DNA from: CAVQWT01 sp963810815
GTDB lineage: Bacteria; Pseudomonadota; Gammaproteobacteria; Burkholderiales; Casimicrobiaceae
NCBI GenBank assembly: GCA_963810815.1
Contig: CAWEPB010000003.1
Span: forward strand, 62,001 to 126,000
DNA: 64,000 nt
Direction of reading: 5' to 3'
Shown here: in pieces, positions 62,308 to 64,000 of the stretch
How positions within the stretch are numbered: the first letter of the stretch is position 1
How the letters are laid out: each line of letters opens with the position of its first letter
Notes under the pieces: model-generated
Database searches by the model: none
What the model was told of the DNA's origin: nothing
The model's input: the letters and a program-made list of their open reading frames with translations, nothing else
Program-made: the position numbers and the translations under genes

Positions 62308-63576
62308 ATGCCTGGACGGACGGCTGTCGGACGCCGCCGCGTCCGCAGAGGAGGTAACGCGCGTTCGCGCGTGGGCCTCGCCTTGGCAGGCGGCGGACCC
62401 CTCGGAGGGATCTACGAAGTCGGCGCGCTGCTGGCGCTTGCCGACTCCCTCGACGGGCTCGACTTCAACGACCTCGACGCCTATGTCGGGGTTTCGTCCG
62501 GCGGCTTCGTCGCCGCCGCGCTGGCGAATGGCATTTCGCCGGCGCAGATGTACCGGATCTTCATCGACGACGGCGCCGACGCGGCGCTCAAACCCGAGGT
62601 CTTCCTGCGCCCGGCGTTCGGCGAATTCACCCGCCGTGCGCTGTCGCTGCCGCGGCTGACCGTGCTCGCGCTGGGCGCCTATCTGCGCGACCCGTTCCAC
62701 CACGGGGTGATGGAGTCGTTCTCGATGCTGTCGCACGCCATGCCGACGGGGCTGTTCGACAACGGCTCGATCGACGCCTTTCTGCAGCGGCTGTTCGCCG
62801 CTCCCGGGCGCACCAACGATTTCCGCAAGCTCTCGCGCAAGCTCTTCCTGGTTGCCACCAATCTCGACACCGGCGCCTCGGTGACGTTCGGCGCCCCGGG
62901 GCACGATCACGTGCCCATCTCGCGGGCGATAGAGGCATCGTCGGCGCTGCCGGGCCTGTTTCCGCCGGTCGAGATCGGCGGCGAGCATTACGTCGACGGG
63001 GCGCTCAACAAGACGCTGCACGCGTCGGTGGCGCTCGACCAGGGCATCGACCTGCTGCTGTGCGTCAATCCGCTGGTGCCCTTCGACGCAAGCCGGGCGA
63101 GGCCGCACCACCGGCGCAGCGTGCAGAAGCTGAATCAGGGCGGGTTGCCGCTGGTGCTGGCGCAGACGTTCCGCGCGATCATCCACTCGCGCATGCAGGT
63201 CGGCATGGAGCGCTACGAACGACACTACCCGAACGCCGACATCGCGCTGTTCGAACCCGACCGCGAGGACGCCGACATGTTCTTCGCGAACATCTTCAGC
63301 TACTCGCAGCGCAAGCGACTGTGCGCGTCCGCGTACGCCAAGACGCGCGCCGCGATCCGCGCGCGGTCGGAGGTGCTGATGCCGAAGCTCGAGCGGCACG
63401 GCATCACCATCAACCGCGCGACGCTCTTCGACGAGCACCGGAAGGTGGTCGATGCCGTTTCGGATCCGCGTCCGCTGCGCACCGACCCCGGCAACGCCCT
63501 CGACGTCCGGCAGGCCACCCGCGACCTGTCGCACACGCTCGACCAGCTCGAGCGCTGGCTCGCGCGGACGCACTGA
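62308..63576 (+). CDS. Patatin-like phospholipase
   Basis: A 422-residue patatin-fold serine hydrolase. The oxyanion-hole motif is ALAGGGPLGGIYEVGAL (about residue 25), the nucleophile Ser is in YVGVSSGGFVAAAL (GxSxG, about 64) and the catalytic Asp in HYVDGALNKTLHAS (DGA, about 232). No signal peptide is seen. The start has an AAGGAGG ribosome-binding site. It lies 46 nt after the phasin gene and ahead of a TetR regulator, so it may act on PHA or membrane lipid; this is inferred from position only. Confidence 0.9.
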   Translation: MPGRTAVGRRRVRRGGNARSRVGLALAGGGPLGGIYEVGALLALADSLDGLDFNDLDAYVGVSSGGFVAAALANGISPAQMYRIFIDDGADAALKPEVFLRPAFGEFTRRALSLPRLTVLALGAYLRDPFHHGVMESFSMLSHAMPTGLFDNGSIDAFLQRLFAAPGRTNDFRKLSRKLFLVATNLDTGASVTFGAPGHDHVPISRAIEASSALPGLFPPVEIGGEHYVDGALNKTLHASVALDQGIDLLLCVNPLVPFDASRARPHHRRSVQKLNQGGLPLVLAQTFRAIIHSRMQVGMERYERHYPNADIALFEPDREDADMFFANIFSYSQRKRLCASAYAKTRAAIRARSEVLMPKLERHGITINRATLFDEHRKVVDAVSDPRPLRTDPGNALDVRQATRDLSHTLDQLERWLARTH

Positions 63577-63593
63577 CGGCGATTCGCCGGGCC

Positions 63594-64000
63594 ATGGCGG
63601 AACGCAAGCGGCCCCGCCGCACCCGCGAACGCATCCTCGAAACCAGCCTGGACCTGTTCAATCGCCACGGCGAGCCGCACATCACGACGGCGGACATCGC
63701 CGGCGAGATGAACATCAGCCCGGGCAACCTCTACTACCACTTCCGCAACAAGGACGAGATCATCGCCGAGCTGTACGCGGCGTATGAGTCGCACGTGCTG
63801 CCGCTGCTGGCCGTCCCCGAGGACCGCCCGCCGGACGTCGAGGACCTGTGGCTGCTGCTGCACCTGCTGTTCGAGCAGATGTGGGCATACCGCTTTCTCT
63901 ATCGCGACCTGGACGAACTCGCTTCGCGCAACCGACGCGTCGGGCCGCGCTTCGGCGAGCTGCTCCGTCGCGGTGTCGACACCGTGGTAGAGTTGTCGCG
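63594..64000 (+). CDS. TetR-family transcriptional regulator (3' end beyond window)
   Basis: The first 135 residues of a TetR repressor. The HTH domain is RTRERILETSLDLFNRHGEPHITTADIAGEMNISPGNLYYHFRNKDEIIAELYAAYE (about residues 9-65), followed by a ligand-domain start (VEDLWLLLHLLFEQMWAYRFLYRDLDELASRN) like that of the PhaD/TetR_C group. ATG 63594 is 17 nt after the patatin stop. The frame is still open at base 64000. Confidence 0.88.
   Translation, partial: MAERKRPRRTRERILETSLDLFNRHGEPHITTADIAGEMNISPGNLYYHFRNKDEIIAELYAAYESHVLPLLAVPEDRPPDVEDLWLLLHLLFEQMWAYRFLYRDLDELASRNRRVGPRFGELLRRGVDTVVELS

Overview
This window reads as chromosomal DNA of a very GC-rich (about 70% by eye) Gram-negative betaproteobacterium, most likely Burkholderiales-like. 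The grounds are the zapB-like/zapA/6S RNA/EVE order, the miaB-phoH-ybeY-corC-lnt and glyQ-glyS-gmhB-plsC runs, the cyaY/lptM-lysA group, a polyhydroxyalkanoate (PHA) granule toolkit and a lysine-rich histone-H1-like protein. I see no rRNA, tRNA, CRISPR array, prophage or insertion sequence.

Layout. 1-5.1 kb: 3' part of a glycerate kinase, malonyl-CoA synthetase, an RNase Z-like hydrolase, a TauE exporter and an EVE protein. 5.0-6.6 kb: 6S RNA, zapA, a zapB-like gene, greB. 6.6-11.9 kb: a vitamin B12 uptake locus (BtuC-like permease with a frameshift, BtuD-like ATPase, BtuF-like binding protein, BtuB-like receptor) with a cobalamin riboswitch upstream of btuB. 12.0-25.9 kb: a housekeeping block (miaB, a large zinc protease, phoH, ybeY, corC, lnt, glyQS, gmhB, plsC, a YgjP-like peptidase). 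25.9-32.5 kb: cyaY, lptM-lysA, a histone-like gene, mltD, gloB, a SAM methyltransferase, rnhA. 32.6-34.3 kb: a 554-residue protein I do not recognise by family.

34.3-51.4 kb is a fatty-acid degradation region on the minus strand. Read in the direction of transcription it holds a TetR regulator with a PsrA-like operator, fadE, a FadI-type thiolase, a FadJ-type enzyme, fadD, a thioesterase, a heavily frameshifted fadL, a FadN-type enzyme, a FadA-type thiolase, a secreted chalcone-isomerase-fold protein and three little-known genes. 51.6-54.6 kb: a two-component pair and an ECF sigma factor. 54.8-57.8 kb: a BCS1-like AAA ATPase and a second acyl-CoA synthetase. 58-64 kb: PHA-associated genes, a GMC oxidoreductase with a small partner subunit, a phasin, a patatin lipase and a TetR regulator that runs off the window.

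The most unusual signal is a 60-bp in-frame repeat, present as two tandem copies at the 5' ends of two unrelated genes (glyS and the FadI-type thiolase). Both arrays sit exactly at a 4-bp stop/start overlap with the upstream gene. Each unit carries a small hairpin, a Shine-Dalgarno-like GAAGG and a new GTG start. Other points of interest are start codons that overlap on opposite strands (CATG) between gloB and a methyltransferase, a 14-bp-arm palindrome that places two TATAAT boxes back to back between greB and btuC, and several apparent single-base frameshifts that may be assembly errors.
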